Below, piece after piece: positions 8,556 through 16,574 of a DNA stretch of 64,000 nt. Made by a program: the position numbers and the translations under genes. The notes beneath the pieces are model-generated. The model ran no database searches, was not told where the DNA came from, and saw nothing but the letters and a program-made list of their open reading frames with translations. Position 1 is the stretch's first letter. Each line of letters begins with the position of its first letter. This DNA comes from Pseudomonas cavernicola. GTDB lineage: Bacteria > Pseudomonadota > Gammaproteobacteria > Pseudomonadales > Pseudomonadaceae. The DNA is taken from the NCBI RefSeq assembly GCF_003596405.1, contig NZ_QYUR01000008.1, positions 1-64,000 of the forward strand, written 5' to 3'.

Positions 8556-9683
8556 ATGGCTGAAGCAAAAGTATTGAGTGGCGCAGGCCTGCGTGGCCAG
8601 GTTGCCGGGCAGACCGCTCTGTGCACCGTGGCCCTGCCCGGCGCTGGTTTGACCTATCGTGGCTATGACGTGCGGGAGCTCGCCGCCGGGGCGATCTTCG
8701 AGGAAGTCGCCTACCTGCTGCTGTACGGCGAGCTGCCGAACAAGGCACAACTCGCGGCATATATGAAGAAGCTGCAAGGTCTGCGCGATCTGCCGCAGGC
8801 GTTGAAAGAGGTGCTCGAGCGCATTCCGGCCAACGCCCATCCGATGGATGTGATGCGCACCGGTTCGTCGGTCCTCGGGACCCTGGAGCAAGAACACAGC
8901 TTCGAGCAGCAGCATGATGTGACTGACCGGCTGCTGGCAGTCTTTCCGGCGATCATGTGCTACTGGTACCGCTTCAGTCATGAAGGTCTGCGCATCAATT
9001 GCGTCACCGATGAAGAGTCCATCGGCGGCCACTTCCTGCACCTGCTGCATGGCAAGAAGCCGAGTGAGTTGCACGTCAAGGTCATGCATGTGTCGCTGAT
9101 CCTCTACGCCGAGCACGAGTTCAACGCCTCGACCTTTACCGCGCGTGTCTGCGCCTCGACCCTGAGTGATATGTACTCCTGCGTCACCGCGGCTATCGGT
9201 TCGCTGCGCGGCCCGCTGCACGGCGGTGCCAACGAGGCGGCGATGGAGATGATCGCGCGCTTCAATTCGCCGGAGGAGGCGGTCAAAGGCACCCTTGGCA
9301 TGCTCGAGCGCAAGGACAAGATCATGGGCTTCGGCCACGCGATCTACAAAGACTCCGACCCGCGTAACGAGGTGATCAAAGGCTGGTCGAAAAAGCTCGC
9401 TGACGAAGTCGGTGACAAGGTGCTTTACCCCGTCTCGGAAGCGATCGACAAGACTATGTGGGAACAGAAAAAACTCTTCCCCAATGCCGACTTCTACCAC
9501 GCCTCGGCGTACCACTTCATGGGCATTCCAACCAAGCTGTTTACCCCGATCTTCGTCTGCTCGCGGGTCACCGGCTGGGCCGCCCATGTGTTCGAACAGC
9601 GTGCCAACAACCGCATCATTCGGCCCAGTGCTGAGTATGTCGGCGTTGAGCAGCGTCCGTTCAAGCCTATCTCCGAGCGATAG
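8556..9683 (+). CDS. prpC: 2-Methylcitrate synthase
   Basis: A 375-residue citrate synthase homologue that condenses propionyl-CoA and oxaloacetate. I chose ATG 8556, which follows GGGAGAGA at a good distance and gives MAEAKVLSGAGLRGQ, the usual PrpC N-terminus; the open frame extends 13 codons further up. Active-site segments are LHGGANEAAM (catalytic His near residue 222), MGFGHAIYKDSDPR (second His near 263) and the C-terminal ANNRIIRPSAEYVG. It lies between prpB and a 500-bp repeat-filled gap, with acnD beyond. Length and motifs fit PrpC rather than GltA (about 430). Confidence 0.97.
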   Translation: MAEAKVLSGAGLRGQVAGQTALCTVALPGAGLTYRGYDVRELAAGAIFEEVAYLLLYGELPNKAQLAAYMKKLQGLRDLPQALKEVLERIPANAHPMDVMRTGSSVLGTLEQEHSFEQQHDVTDRLLAVFPAIMCYWYRFSHEGLRINCVTDEESIGGHFLHLLHGKKPSELHVKVMHVSLILYAEHEFNASTFTARVCASTLSDMYSCVTAAIGSLRGPLHGGANEAAMEMIARFNSPEEAVKGTLGMLERKDKIMGFGHAIYKDSDPRNEVIKGWSKKLADEVGDKVLYPVSEAIDKTMWEQKKLFPNADFYHASAYHFMGIPTKLFTPIFVCSRVTGWAAHVFEQRANNRIIRPSAEYVGVEQRPFKPISER

Positions 9684-9694
9684 CCGCTGATTTC

Positions 9695-9718
9695 CCTCTC
9701 CCGCTTGCGGGAGAGGGT
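9695..9718. repeat. CTCTCCC-type palindrome after prpC
   Basis: CCCTCTCCCGC and GCGGGAGAGGG form a perfect 11-bp stem with a TT loop, 12 bases after the prpC stop. There is no T-run, so it is not a classical terminator. A degenerate partner (GGGCCGGGAGAGGGG) follows at once. Related palindromes are at 9933-10015 and 14045-14065. Confidence 0.7.
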
Positions 9719-9755
9719 GGCCCGCAGGGCCGGGAGAGGGGTGGTGCAAATTGGA

Positions 9756-9891
9756 GTCTGTTCACGATCTCGCGAGCTAAGGTCAGGCAAGGCGAAATCG
9801 GGCGAAAAAGCGCAGTTTACGGGTAGTAAATGAGCATTTTGAGCCCGATTTCAACGCAGCATGGCCGACGCGCAGCAGATCATGAGCAGGC
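9756..9891. mobile_element. Diverged MITE-like element, copy A
   Basis: About 136 bp bounded by a 15-base imperfect inverted repeat (GTCTGTTCACGATCT / AGATCATGAGCAGGC, 12 of 15 pairing). The interior holds the same hairpin as the elements at 28627, 52111 and 52837: arms AAATCGGGC (9795-9803) and GCCCGATTT (9843-9851) around the conserved CGCAGTTTAC and GTAAATGAGCATTTTGA segments. The stem bases differ from the other copies, but in pairs. The ends differ from theirs, so this is an older or separate subfamily. I see no target duplication. Confidence 0.6.
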
Positions 9892-9932
9892 TCTTACACG
9901 CCCTCGTCTGGTGGCGGGCAGTAGTGAATTCT

Positions 9933-10015
9933 CTCTCCCTTCAGGGAGCGGGTTAGGGAAGGGTAATCGTCTCGGAAAGGCGCCCCGTCCTCAGCCCTCT
10001 CCCTGAAGGGAGAGG
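9933..10015. repeat. CTCTCCC-type palindrome pair
   Basis: CTCTCCCTTCAGGGAG (9933-9948) and CCTCTCCCTGAAGGGAGAGG (9996-10015) are two self-complementary units about 60 bp apart and are also complementary to each other. With 9695-9718 they fill the gap between prpC and acnD; a fourth unit follows prpF. The repeats therefore flank the acnD-prpF pair. Confidence 0.65.
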
Positions 10016-10047
10016 TACAAATTTCACCCCAGCATCGAGTGAGCACC

Positions 10048-10107
10048 ATGAGCGCCAACATCGATCTGAACAATCGTTCTGACTATCCGCCGCTGGACAA
10101 GCGCTGA
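10048..10107 (+). pseudogene. Remnant of a prpD start
   Basis: An ATG-TGA frame of 19 codons reads MSANIDLNNRSDYPPLDKR. The first 13 residues match the N-terminus of the intact prpD 4 kb downstream ([18 protein letters not shown]) at ten positions, and the match ends where the frame soon stops. It is followed by 82 bases before the acnD ATG. I read it as the 5' end of a prpD gene left behind when acnD-prpF was placed between prpC and prpD, or when a prpD copy was deleted. Too short to be functional, though it could act as a leader peptide. Confidence 0.7.
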
Positions 10108-10189
10108 TTGGGAAAAGGGGAGTAGGCCGTGACCCTTGGCTCTCCCCGACCTCGCCCTTCTGAACATTACTCGATTGAGTCCCTACGCC

Positions 10190-12784
10190 ATGAACACTGC
10201 AAACCGCAAACCTCTGCCAGGCACCCAGCTGGATTTTTTCGACACCCGTGCCGCGGTCGATGCGATCCAGCCCGGCGCCTACGACAAACTGCCTTACACA
10301 TCCCGCGTGCTGGCCGAAAACCTGGTGCGCCGTTGCGACCCGGCCACGTTGAATGCATCGCTGAGCCAGCTCATCGAGCGCAAGCGCGACCTGGACTTCC
10401 CGTGGTTCCCGGCCCGCGTGGTGTGTCATGACATTCTCGGCCAGACCGCGCTGGTCGACCTCGCCGGCTTGCGTGATGCTATCGCTGACATGGGCGGAGA
10501 CCCCTCGAAGGTTAACCCGGTGGTGCCGACCCAGCTCATCGTCGATCACTCACTGGCCGTCGAGCATGGTGGCTTCGACAAGGATGCGTTCGAGAAGAAC
10601 CGCGCCATTGAAGACCGTCGCAACGAAGACCGCTTTCACTTCATCAACTGGACCAAGAAGGCGTTCAAGAACGTCGACGTGATCCCACCGGGCAACGGCA
10701 TCATGCACCAGATCAATCTGGAGCGGATGTCGCCGGTGGTACATGCGCGTGACGGCGTCGCCTTCCCGGATACACTGGTCGGCACTGACAGCCATACCCC
10801 TCATGTCGATGCGCTGGGCGTGATCGCCATCGGCGTCGGTGGTCTGGAAGCGGAAAGCGTGATGCTGGGTCGTGCCTCCTGGATGCGCCTGCCGGACATC
10901 ATTGGTGTCGAGCTCACCGGCAAGCCGCAACCGGGCATCACCGCGACGGACGTTGTGCTGGCTCTGACCGAGTTCCTGCGCGCCCAGAAGGTGGTTGGTG
11001 CCTACGTTGAATTTTATGGCGAAGGCGCGTCCGCGCTGACGCTGGGCGACCGCGCGACCATTTCCAATATGACGCCGGAGTTTGGCGCCACGGCTGCGAT
11101 GTTCTACATCGACCAGCAGACCATCGACTATCTGACGCTCACCGGTCGTGAGGCTGATCAGGTCAAGTTGGTTGAGCTCTATGCCAGGGCAACCGGCCTG
11201 TGGGCGGACACCCTCACGAACGCCGAATACGAGCGTGTACTGACGTTCGACCTGTCCTCCGTGGTTCGCAATATGGCCGGGCCCTCCAACCCGCACAAGC
11301 GCCTGCCGGTTTCCGAACTGGCCGCCCGCGGTATCAGCGGTGTGGTGGAAAACGAGCCGGGCAAAATGCCGGACGGTGCCGTGATCATCGCCGCCATCAC
11401 CAGCTGCACCAACACCAGCAACCCGCGCAACGTGATCGCAGCCGGCCTGCTGGCGCGCAACGCCAACAAGCTTGGCCTCACCCGCAAGCCCTGGGTGAAG
11501 TCCTCGCTAGCTCCCGGCTCCAAGGCCGTACAGCTTTATCTGGAAGAAGCCAATCTGCTGCCGGAGCTGGAGCAACTGGGCTTCGGCATCGTCGGCTTCG
11601 CCTGCACCACCTGCAACGGCATGAGCGGCGCGCTGGACCCGATGATCCAGCAGGAAGTCATCGACCGCGACCTGTATGCCACCGCCGTGCTGTCGGGTAA
11701 CCGCAACTTCGATGGCCGCATTCACCCCTACGCCAAGCAGGCTTTCCTCGCCTCGCCGCCGCTGGTGGTGGCCTATGCCATTGCCGGAACCATTCGTTTC
11801 GATATCGAAAAGGATGTGCTCGGTCTGGATGCCAACGGCAAGGAAATCCGCCTGAAAGACATCTGGCCATCTGACGAAGAAATCGACGCCGTTGTCGCCG
11901 CCAGCGTCAAGCCGGAGCAGTTCAACAAGGTCTACATCCCGATGTTCGCCATCGATGAAGACACCGGTCCGAAGGTCGAGCCGCTGTACGACTGGCGCCC
12001 GCAGAGCACCTATATCCGCCGTCCGCCATACTGGGAAGGCGCCTTGGCCGGTGAGCGCAGCCTGAAAGGCATGCGCCCGCTGGCGGTGCTGCCCGACAAC
12101 ATCACCACCGACCACTTGTCGCCGTCGAACGCCATCATGCTGGACAGTGCGGCAGGTGAATACCTGGCCAAGATGGGCCTGCCGGAGGAGGACTTCAACT
12201 CCTACGCCACCCACCGTGGCGACCACCTGACGGCCCAGCGTGCGACCTTCGCGAATCCGCAGCTGGTGAACGAGATGGCGGTGGTCGATGGCAAGGTCAA
12301 GAAGGGTTCGCTGACGCGCATCGAGCCGGAAGGCCAGGTTGTCCGCATGTGGGAAGCCATCGAAACCTATATGGAACGCAAGCAGCCACTGATCATCATT
12401 GCCGGTGCCGACTACGGTCAGGGTTCGTCCCGTGACTGGGCCGCCAAGGGCGTGCGTCTGGCCGGTGTAGAAGCCATTGTGGCCGAAGGCTTCGAGCGCA
12501 TCCACCGTACCAACCTGGTCGGCATGGGCGTGCTGCCGCTGGAGTTCAAGCCGGGCGTGAATCGCACGACGCTGGGCATCGACGGCAGCGAAACCTTCGA
12601 CGTGATCGGCGAGCGTACCCCGCGTACCACGCTGACCCTGGTGATCAACCGCAAGAACGGCGAGCGTGTCGAAGTGCCGGTCACTTGTCGTCTCGATACC
12701 GCCGAAGAGGTATCGATCTACGAGGCTGGCGGTGTACTGCAGCGTTTCGCCCAGGACTTCCTCGAATCGGCTACGGCTGGCTAA
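10190..12784 (+). CDS. acnD: Fe/S-dependent 2-methylisocitrate (2-methylcitrate) dehydratase
   Basis: An 864-residue aconitase-superfamily enzyme. I chose ATG 10190 (MNTANRKPLPGTQLDFFD), the usual AcnD N-terminus, over the open frame that begins at 10136. The [4Fe-4S] cysteines are visible in ITSCTNTSNPRN (near residue 404) and FACTTCNGMSG (near 470); substrate segments GTDSHTPHVDALGVI and the C-terminal swivel GADYGQGSSRDWAAKG are intact. With PrpF it replaces the function of PrpD in dehydrating 2-methylcitrate. Length fits AcnD and is shorter than AcnA (about 890-910). It is separated from prpC by repeats and the prpD remnant and is followed after 59 bases by prpF. Confidence 0.95.
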   Translation: MNTANRKPLPGTQLDFFDTRAAVDAIQPGAYDKLPYTSRVLAENLVRRCDPATLNASLSQLIERKRDLDFPWFPARVVCHDILGQTALVDLAGLRDAIADMGGDPSKVNPVVPTQLIVDHSLAVEHGGFDKDAFEKNRAIEDRRNEDRFHFINWTKKAFKNVDVIPPGNGIMHQINLERMSPVVHARDGVAFPDTLVGTDSHTPHVDALGVIAIGVGGLEAESVMLGRASWMRLPDIIGVELTGKPQPGITATDVVLALTEFLRAQKVVGAYVEFYGEGASALTLGDRATISNMTPEFGATAAMFYIDQQTIDYLTLTGREADQVKLVELYARATGLWADTLTNAEYERVLTFDLSSVVRNMAGPSNPHKRLPVSELAARGISGVVENEPGKMPDGAVIIAAITSCTNTSNPRNVIAAGLLARNANKLGLTRKPWVKSSLAPGSKAVQLYLEEANLLPELEQLGFGIVGFACTTCNGMSGALDPMIQQEVIDRDLYATAVLSGNRNFDGRIHPYAKQAFLASPPLVVAYAIAGTIRFDIEKDVLGLDANGKEIRLKDIWPSDEEIDAVVAASVKPEQFNKVYIPMFAIDEDTGPKVEPLYDWRPQSTYIRRPPYWEGALAGERSLKGMRPLAVLPDNITTDHLSPSNAIMLDSAAGEYLAKMGLPEEDFNSYATHRGDHLTAQRATFANPQLVNEMAVVDGKVKKGSLTRIEPEGQVVRMWEAIETYMERKQPLIIIAGADYGQGSSRDWAAKGVRLAGVEAIVAEGFERIHRTNLVGMGVLPLEFKPGVNRTTLGIDGSETFDVIGERTPRTTLTLVINRKNGERVEVPVTCRLDTAEEVSIYEAGGVLQRFAQDFLESATAG

Positions 12785-12843
12785 GTAACGCGCTGAGGCG
12801 TAACGGTGACGTTGCGCCTCAGCCTTATCAGGACAAGAATTCG

Positions 12844-14034
12844 ATGGCTTTCGTACCGCAAATCAAGATTCCCGCCACCTACATGCGCGGCGGCACCAGC
12901 AAAGGCGTGTTTTTCAGCCTGCAAGACCTTCCCGAATCCGCACAGGTCCCAGGCGCGGCCCGCGATGCACTGCTGCTGCGGGTGATCGGCAGTCCCGATC
13001 CTTACGACAAGCAGATCGACGGCATGGGCGCGGCGACCTCGAGCACCAGCAAGACGGTCATCCTGTCCAAAAGCACAAAGGCCGACCATGACGTCGACTA
13101 CCTGTTCGGTCAGGTCTCCATCGACAAGCCCTTCGTCGACTGGAGCGGCAACTGCGGCAACCTCTCCGCTGCGGTCGGCTCGTTCGCCATCAGCAGCGGT
13201 CTGGTGGATGCCAGCCGCATCCCGCAAAACGGCGTGGCCATCGTGCGCATCTGGCAGGCCAACATCGGCAAGACCATCATCGCCCACGTGCCCGTCACCG
13301 ATGGCGCCGTGCAGGAAACCGGTGACTTCGAGCTCGACGGCGTAACTTTCCCTGCCGCTGAAGTCCAGCTCGAATTCATGGATCCGGCCGCCGAGGAAGA
13401 GGGGGCGGGCGGCTCGATGTTCCCTACTGGCAACCTGGTCGATGATCTGGAAGTGCCGGGCGTTGGCACGCTCAAAGTGACGATGATCAATGCCGGCATC
13501 CCGACTATCTTCGTCAACGCTCAGGCCATCGGCTACGCGGGCACCGAGTTGCAGGGCGATATCAACGGCGACCCCAAGGCGCTGGCCATGTTCGAGACGA
13601 TTCGTGCACACGGCGCACTGCGCATGGGCCTCATCCAGCACCTCGATGAAGCCGCCAAACGCCAGCACACGCCCAAGGTCGCTTTTGTCGCAGGGCCCGC
13701 CGATTACCTCGCCTCCAGCGGCAAACCGGTGGCCGCCAGAGACGTGGATCTGCTCGTGCGTGCGCTGTCCATGGGCAAGCTGCACCACGCCATGATGGGC
13801 ACGGCCGCCGTTGCCATCGGCACTGCCGCAGCGATTCCGGGCACGCTGGTGAACCTCGCTGCTGGCGGCAGTGCGCGCAGTGCGGTGCGCTTCGGCCACC
13901 CCTCGGGCACCCTGCGCGTGGGCGCCGAAGCCAGCCAGGCCAACGGCGAATGGACGGTGACCAAGGCCATCATGAGCCGCAGCGCCCGGGTGCTGATGGA
14001 AGGCTGGGTGCGCGTGCCTGGCGATGCATTCTGA
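12844..14034 (+). CDS. prpF: AcnD-accessory protein / aconitate isomerase
   Basis: A 396-residue protein of the PrpF family (diaminopimelate epimerase fold, two similar halves). ATG 12844 follows CAGGACAAG and starts MAFVPQIKIPATYMRGGTSKGVFF; the M-R-G-G-T-S-K-G motif binds the substrate carboxylates. The second half-site SGNCGNLSAAVG (near residue 105) and GHPSGTLRVGAE (near 355) are present. PrpF isomerises trans-aconitate-type products and is needed when AcnD works in the methylcitrate cycle. It lies between acnD and prpD and is separated from prpD by a CTCTCCC palindrome. Confidence 0.95.
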   Translation: MAFVPQIKIPATYMRGGTSKGVFFSLQDLPESAQVPGAARDALLLRVIGSPDPYDKQIDGMGAATSSTSKTVILSKSTKADHDVDYLFGQVSIDKPFVDWSGNCGNLSAAVGSFAISSGLVDASRIPQNGVAIVRIWQANIGKTIIAHVPVTDGAVQETGDFELDGVTFPAAEVQLEFMDPAAEEEGAGGSMFPTGNLVDDLEVPGVGTLKVTMINAGIPTIFVNAQAIGYAGTELQGDINGDPKALAMFETIRAHGALRMGLIQHLDEAAKRQHTPKVAFVAGPADYLASSGKPVAARDVDLLVRALSMGKLHHAMMGTAAVAIGTAAAIPGTLVNLAAGGSARSAVRFGHPSGTLRVGAEASQANGEWTVTKAIMSRSARVLMEGWVRVPGDAF

Positions 14035-14044
14035 GAAAACTATG

Positions 14045-14065
14045 CCCTCTCCCTCTGGGAGAGGG
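14045..14065. repeat. CTCTCCC-type palindrome after prpF
   Basis: CCCTCTCCC-TCT-GGGAGAGGG is a perfect 9-bp stem, 10 bases after the prpF stop. It belongs to the same family as the units at 9695, 9933 and 9996 and closes the acnD-prpF segment on its downstream side. Confidence 0.7.
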
Positions 14066-14125
14066 CTAGGGTGAGGGAGGCGCAACAGCGCCATCCCTTC
14101 GACCCGCTAGCAGAGTGAATCGATG

Positions 14126-15610
14126 ATGAGTGCCAACGTTGATCTGAACACCCGCCCCGATTACGACAAGGTGCTGCAGGACATCGCCGACTACGTCCTG
14201 AACTTCAAGATCAAGTCCAAAGAGGCGCTGGACACGGCCCGCAACTGCCTGATGGATACCCTTGGCTGCGGTCTGCTGGCCCTGCGTTTCCCGGAGTGCA
14301 CCAAGCACCTGGGGCCGGTCGTTGAAGGCACCGTCGTACCTTTCGGCGCACGCGTACCGGGCACCAGCTTCCGTCTGGACCCGGTGAAAGCCGCCTGGGA
14401 CATCGGCTGCATCGTGCGCTGGCTGGACTACAACGACACCTGGCTCGCAGCCGAGTGGGGCCATCCATCCGACAACCTTGGTGGCATTCTCGCGGTAGCC
14501 GACCACCTGTCGCAGAAGCGCGTAGCCAATGGCGATGCGCCGCTGACCGTTCGCGCCGTGCTGGAAGCGATGATCATGGCCCATGAGATCCAGGGTGTGA
14601 TCGCCCTGGAAAACTCCTTCAACCGCGTCGGTCTGGATCACGTGATCCTGGTGAAAGTGGCCTCGACCGCCGTTACCGCCAAGCTGATGGGTGCCAACCG
14701 CGAGCAGCTGCTGGCCGCGTTGTCCCATGCCTTCGTCGATGGTCAGGCACTGCGGACCTATCGCCATGCGCCGAATGCCGGTTCGCGCAAATCCTGGGCG
14801 GCGGGCGACGCGTCCAGCCGTGGCGTACGTCTTGCGGACATCGCCATGCGCGGCGAGATGGGCATTCCGGGCGTACTGACCGCGCCGCAGTGGGGCTTCT
14901 ACGACGTACTGTTCAGCCACACCAACAAAGACCTGGCGCTCAAGCCTGAAGATAAGCGCCAGTTCAGCTTCTCGCAGAAGTTCGGCACTTATGTGATGGA
15001 AAACGTGCTGTTCAAAATCAGCTTCCCGGCCGAGTTCCACTCGCAGACCGCTTGTGAAGCAGCGGTAACGCTGCACCCGCAGGTCAAGGATCGCCTGCAC
15101 GAGATCGAGAAAATCATCATCACCACCCACGAGTCGGCGATTCGCATCATCTCCAAAATCGGTCAACTGGCTAACGCCGCGGATCGCGATCACTGCATTC
15201 AGTACATGACTGCCGTGCCACTGGCCTTCGGCAACCTGGTAGCCGAGCAGTACGAAGACGACTTCCATGCGGCCAACCCGATCATCGACGAGCTGCGCGA
15301 GAAGATGGTGATCGTCGAAGACGAGCGTTACACCCGCGAATATCTGGAAGCGGACAAGCGCTCTATCGCCAACGCCATCCAGGTGTTCTTCAAGGACGGT
15401 TCGAGCACCGAGCAGGTGGTGGTCGAATACCCGATCGGCCATCGCCGTCGTCGCGCCGATGGTATCCCGTTGCTGGAAGACAAGTTCAAGGCCAATCTGG
15501 CGACCCGATTCACTGCTCAGCGCTCGGCTGAAATCTTTGCCCTGTGCAAGGACCAGGCAAAGCTTGAGGCAACGCCGGTTAACCGCTTTGTCGATTTGTT
15601 TGTGATCTAA
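14126..15610 (+). CDS. prpD: 2-Methylcitrate dehydratase (MmgE/PrpD family)
   Basis: A 494-residue enzyme that dehydrates 2-methylcitrate to 2-methyl-cis-aconitate without an iron-sulfur cluster. There are two tandem ATGs; I prefer the second (14126), because it gives [18 protein letters not shown], which matches the remnant before acnD. Family landmarks include [15 protein letters not shown] (near residue 46), [19 protein letters not shown] (near 100) and the H-A-F-V-D-G-Q segment near 208. The last gene of the prp operon. Its terminator is interrupted by a 159-bp element. Both AcnD/PrpF and PrpD being present is common in pseudomonads and means two dehydration routes. Confidence 0.96.
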   Translation: MSANVDLNTRPDYDKVLQDIADYVLNFKIKSKEALDTARNCLMDTLGCGLLALRFPECTKHLGPVVEGTVVPFGARVPGTSFRLDPVKAAWDIGCIVRWLDYNDTWLAAEWGHPSDNLGGILAVADHLSQKRVANGDAPLTVRAVLEAMIMAHEIQGVIALENSFNRVGLDHVILVKVASTAVTAKLMGANREQLLAALSHAFVDGQALRTYRHAPNAGSRKSWAAGDASSRGVRLADIAMRGEMGIPGVLTAPQWGFYDVLFSHTNKDLALKPEDKRQFSFSQKFGTYVMENVLFKISFPAEFHSQTACEAAVTLHPQVKDRLHEIEKIIITTHESAIRIISKIGQLANAADRDHCIQYMTAVPLAFGNLVAEQYEDDFHAANPIIDELREKMVIVEDERYTREYLEADKRSIANAIQVFFKDGSSTEQVVVEYPIGHRRRRADGIPLLEDKFKANLATRFTAQRSAEIFALCKDQAKLEATPVNRFVDLFVI

Positions 15611-15629
15611 GCGGCGTTTGCTGCCCAAC

Positions 15630-15820
15630 ACAAAAGCCTGCGAAACAGACCGTGTGAAAACTCCAGCTCAATCCTGAGGTTCGTGTTGCTACGCGAAATC
15701 CTCAGAAGTTTTCCGAGCCGACTTGCTCAGAAAGAGCAAGGGAGCGCCAAACTTGATCATTAATTGATCAGGACTTGGCGCTCAAATAGTTTTCACACGG
15801 CCTGGAAAGCGGGCTTTTGT
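15630..15820 (+). terminator. prpD/AlaX terminator, split by an inserted element
   Basis: ACAAAAGCCTGC (15630-15641) and GCGGGCTTTTGT (15809-15820) form a 12-bp stem with one G-U pair. GAAA occurs on both sides of the insertion (15642-15645 and 15805-15808). Without the insert this is a tetraloop terminator, usable in both directions by the convergent prpD and AlaX genes. Confidence 0.8.
15646..15804. mobile_element. MITE-like element, copy E, in a terminator loop
   Basis: 159 bp bounded by CAGACCGTGTGAAAAC and GTTTTCACACGGCCTG (14 of 16 bases complementary) and flanked by the direct repeat GAAA. The ends match those of the IS1182-type element at 62246, but the interior differs from the other small elements. 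It has its own hairpin with arms GAGCGCCAA (from 15742) and TTGGCGCTC (to 15783) around two TGATCA palindromes. No open reading frame of note. Confidence 0.8.
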
Positions 15821-15843
15821 CTGTGGATGGGGGAGGTGGCGGT

Positions 15844-16572
15844 TTACTCGAAACGCAAAATCACTCGACGGTTGTGCTTGCTCTTCTTCTCGATTTTCTC
15901 GCAGTAGACTCGACCAATCTCTTCGGTGTTGATGACGTGTGTACCGCCGCAAGGTTGGATGTCGACACCGGCTACTTCGATGATTCGCACCGCGCCTTGT
16001 ATGACCGGCGGTGCGACGGCTTGAGTGCGGGTTATCTTGAGCAGTGTCGCGTACTCGGACGCCGGCATGGACAGGTATTTCACCTCCAGGGCTTGAGCAA
16101 CGAGGGCGTTCAGTTGTTCGGTGATGAGCTCTTTGTCGAGGGTCATCTCCGGCAGGTCAAAATCCAGCCGGCCTTTGTCATGGCTGATGCTGCACCCGGT
16201 GACCGGGGCATCGATGATCGAGCACAGCAGGTGCAGGCACGTATGCATTTTCATGTGCTGGTAACGTCGCTCCCAGTCCAGGCTGGCGTCGATCTCCAGA
16301 CCCGTTCGCAGCTGCGGCGGATAAGCTTCCAGCTGATGCCAGATGATCGAACGCAAGAGCGGGTCGCGCACCGTGCCAATCACCTTGATACAGGTTCCGT
16401 CGGCTAATGTGATGTGGCCGGTGTCCCCGGGTTGGCCGCCACCAGTGGGGTAAAACAGCGTGTGTTCAAGGGCGATACCCTGATCGCTGACAGCAACGAC
16501 CCTGGCGCTGAAGGCATTCTGGTAGGGCGCGTTATCGTAAAGCGCCAGGGTTTCCATCGTGTGTACAGACAT
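15844..16572 (-). CDS. AlaX-like alanyl-tRNA editing protein
   Basis: A 242-residue stand-alone relative of the AlaRS editing domain. ATG 16572 follows GGAGG at 6 bases; a TTG two codons earlier is less likely. The N-terminal beta-barrel carries LFYPTGGGQPGDTG (near residue 40), and the zinc site is complete: HTCLH (H-x3-H, near 110) and CGGTH (C-x3-H, near 207). AlaX proteins remove wrongly attached amino acids, usually serine or glycine, from tRNA-Ala. It is the last gene of the carrier/cysteine-synthase operon, 2 bases after the acetyltransferase gene. A free-standing editor in such an operon suggests protection against a misactivated pathway amino acid (inference). Confidence 0.85.
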   Translation of the reverse strand: MSVHTMETLALYDNAPYQNAFSARVVAVSDQGIALEHTLFYPTGGGQPGDTGHITLADGTCIKVIGTVRDPLLRSIIWHQLEAYPPQLRTGLEIDASLDWERRYQHMKMHTCLHLLCSIIDAPVTGCSISHDKGRLDFDLPEMTLDKELITEQLNALVAQALEVKYLSMPASEYATLLKITRTQAVAPPVIQGAVRIIEVAGVDIQPCGGTHVINTEEIGRVYCEKIEKKSKHNRRVILRFE

Positions 16573-16574
16573 GT

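Noticed and set aside
9684..10189. A CRISPR array or small RNA cluster in the repeat-rich prpC-acnD gap
   Set aside because: The repeats are palindromic, few and irregularly spaced, with no spacer pattern and no cas genes in the window.
14066..15631. A 521-codon open frame on the minus strand
   Set aside because: It is antisense to prpD, whose motifs are intact; the translation is low in hydrophobic order and shows no domain.
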